The position numbers and the translations under genes were made by a program. From the NCBI GenBank assembly GCA_041686195.1, contig JAWLEI010000145.1, positions 1 to 5,391 on the forward strand: a stretch of DNA of 5,391 nucleotides. The letters are read 5' to 3'. How positions within the stretch are numbered: position 1 is the first letter of the stretch; the number at the start of each line of letters is the position of its first letter. This document shows positions 4,962 to 5,391 of this stretch, piece after piece. Origin of the DNA: Desulfovermiculus sp041686195 (GTDB taxonomy: Bacteria; Desulfobacterota; Desulfovibrionia; Desulfovibrionales; Desulfothermaceae). Below the pieces are notes generated by a model. The model had not been told where the DNA came from. It was given only the letters and a program-made list of their open reading frames with translations, and did no database searches.

Positions 4962-5391
4962 TCAGGGCCCGGAGGGCATGTTGGAACTGGTTTGAGGATT
5001 CATGATCGCGTACATCTCTGTGGCTGTATCCAGGCGTTGCAGCCCTCGCCAGAGGGTTTGGGTTCCGGGGGGGGCCATCGTTTCTTCTGCCCAGATGTCC
5101 CCGATACCTCCAAGCATGTATATTGCTTCGCTCAGTGAAGGCGGTTGTTCTGGTAATTCGGGTGTTTTGTGTACGTAGCAGCAAAGCGCCTTCCATTCGA
5201 TATCGCTAAAAAAGGCTGTGCACAGAACGCCAGGGACTTCCCGTCCCAGCATAGTTAAATGATATATGCGCCAGGCGACCACCATGTCTACGCCAAGGCA
5301 GGCATGAAGTCGGTCGGCATTGCCGAGTTGCCGATCTTTGAGGCGGCAACCACTTTTTAAGGTCCTGTGGTAGACTTCGATGCCCCATCGG
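4962..5391 (-). CDS. IS4-family transposase, C-terminal 142 residues (partial)
   Basis: Reading right to left, the frame is open from the window edge to a TGA at 4962-4964. It begins with RWGIEVYHRTLKSGC, the R-x3-E-x6-K signature that carries the last acidic residue (Glu, codon 5376-5378) of the DDE catalytic triad in IS4-family enzymes. It then continues through DMVVAWRIYHLT-LGRE, FFSDIEWKAL, and PPSLSEAIYMLGGIGD to GTQTLWRGLQRLD, which is typical of the Tn5-type C-terminal dimerisation domain. The distance from the catalytic Glu to the C-terminus is close to that in Tn5 transposase (recalled as Glu326 of 476), so the C-terminus looks complete. The enzyme would cut and join the ends of the element. 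The first two catalytic Asp residues lie outside the window, so activity cannot be judged. Confidence 0.93.
   Translation of the reverse strand, partial: RWGIEVYHRTLKSGCRLKDRQLGNADRLHACLGVDMVVAWRIYHLTMLGREVPGVLCTAFFSDIEWKALCCYVHKTPELPEQPPSLSEAIYMLGGIGDIWAEETMAPPGTQTLWRGLQRLDTATEMYAIMNPQTSSNMPSGP

Larger units (their letters stand above)
4927..5391 (-). mobile_element. IS4-family, IS50-group insertion sequence (one end, partial)
   Basis: The element starts at 4927 with a Tn5-like terminal repeat and runs out of the window at 5391. It contains the C-terminal part of its transposase on the minus strand, so this is the end beyond the transposase stop. IS50-group elements usually duplicate 9 bases of target; the 9 bases outside this end are CTTGCCAAG (4918-4926), which should reappear beyond the far end. 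Insertion is 47 bases after the stop of the reductase-like gene, so it does not break that gene. The reading frame shown is intact, so the copy may be functional. Confidence 0.85.

Noticed and set aside
4437..5138. Plus-strand frame of 233 codons spanning the reductase-like gene and the insertion sequence
   Set aside because: It is out of frame with the reductase-like gene, rich in Arg/Pro/Ser/Trp as expected from a shifted GC-rich frame, and crosses the element boundary at 4927.
1..5391. CRISPR array, rRNA genes, or tandem repeats
   Set aside because: No regularly spaced direct repeats and no rRNA-like segments were seen on reading through the window.

Overview
The window reads as a piece of accessory DNA in an anaerobic, moderately GC-rich bacterium. 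The evidence is a corrinoid/iron-sulfur reductase-like gene with GC-rich codons on the right, next to an AT-richer two-gene cassette, with an IS50-type insertion sequence at the right edge. A sulfate-reducing deltaproteobacterium (Desulfovibrio-like group) would fit, but that is an inference from gene style; nothing here fixes the taxon. Hand counts of single lines show the contrast: 22/60 and 26/60 G+C at 2641-2700 and 2881-2940, against 32/60 and 40/60 at 4441-4500 and 4501-4560.

Layout, left to right. Positions 1-117 hold the last 38 codons of a gene cut by the window edge. Positions 118-585 are non-coding as far as I can support; they contain two inverted repeats, a weak stem-loop, an open minus-strand frame of doubtful status, and a promoter candidate ending about 35 bases before the next gene. 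Positions 586-3644 are the core: a 174-residue helical protein of unknown function, overlapped by 10 bases by a large gene (847 residues from its ATG). The large protein combines a coiled coil, a four-cysteine cluster, an archaeo-eukaryotic-type primase/polymerase domain, and a complete superfamily 2 helicase. This architecture matches what domain databases call a TOTE conflict system primase-helicase, a predicted but poorly understood anti-invader or genome-conflict module.

Positions 3645-3905 are AT-rich and mostly empty, with two inverted repeats and one possible 39-codon ORF. Positions 3897-4091 carry a short GC-rich reading frame that looks like the 3' remnant of a gene of the resident genome. 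It ends in an ATGA overlap with the next gene (4088-4879), a 263-residue two-[4Fe-4S] protein related to the epoxyqueuosine reductase (QueG) fold. A perfect 8-bp hairpin sits immediately before the ribosome binding site of that gene. From 4927 to the window end is one end of an IS4-family, IS50-group element, with its inverted repeat and the C-terminal 142 residues of its transposase on the minus strand.

If the genes work together at all, it is the 586-3644 pair that does: they share a promoter candidate and overlap, so they are probably co-expressed and translationally coupled. The reductase-like gene appears to be an unrelated neighbour.
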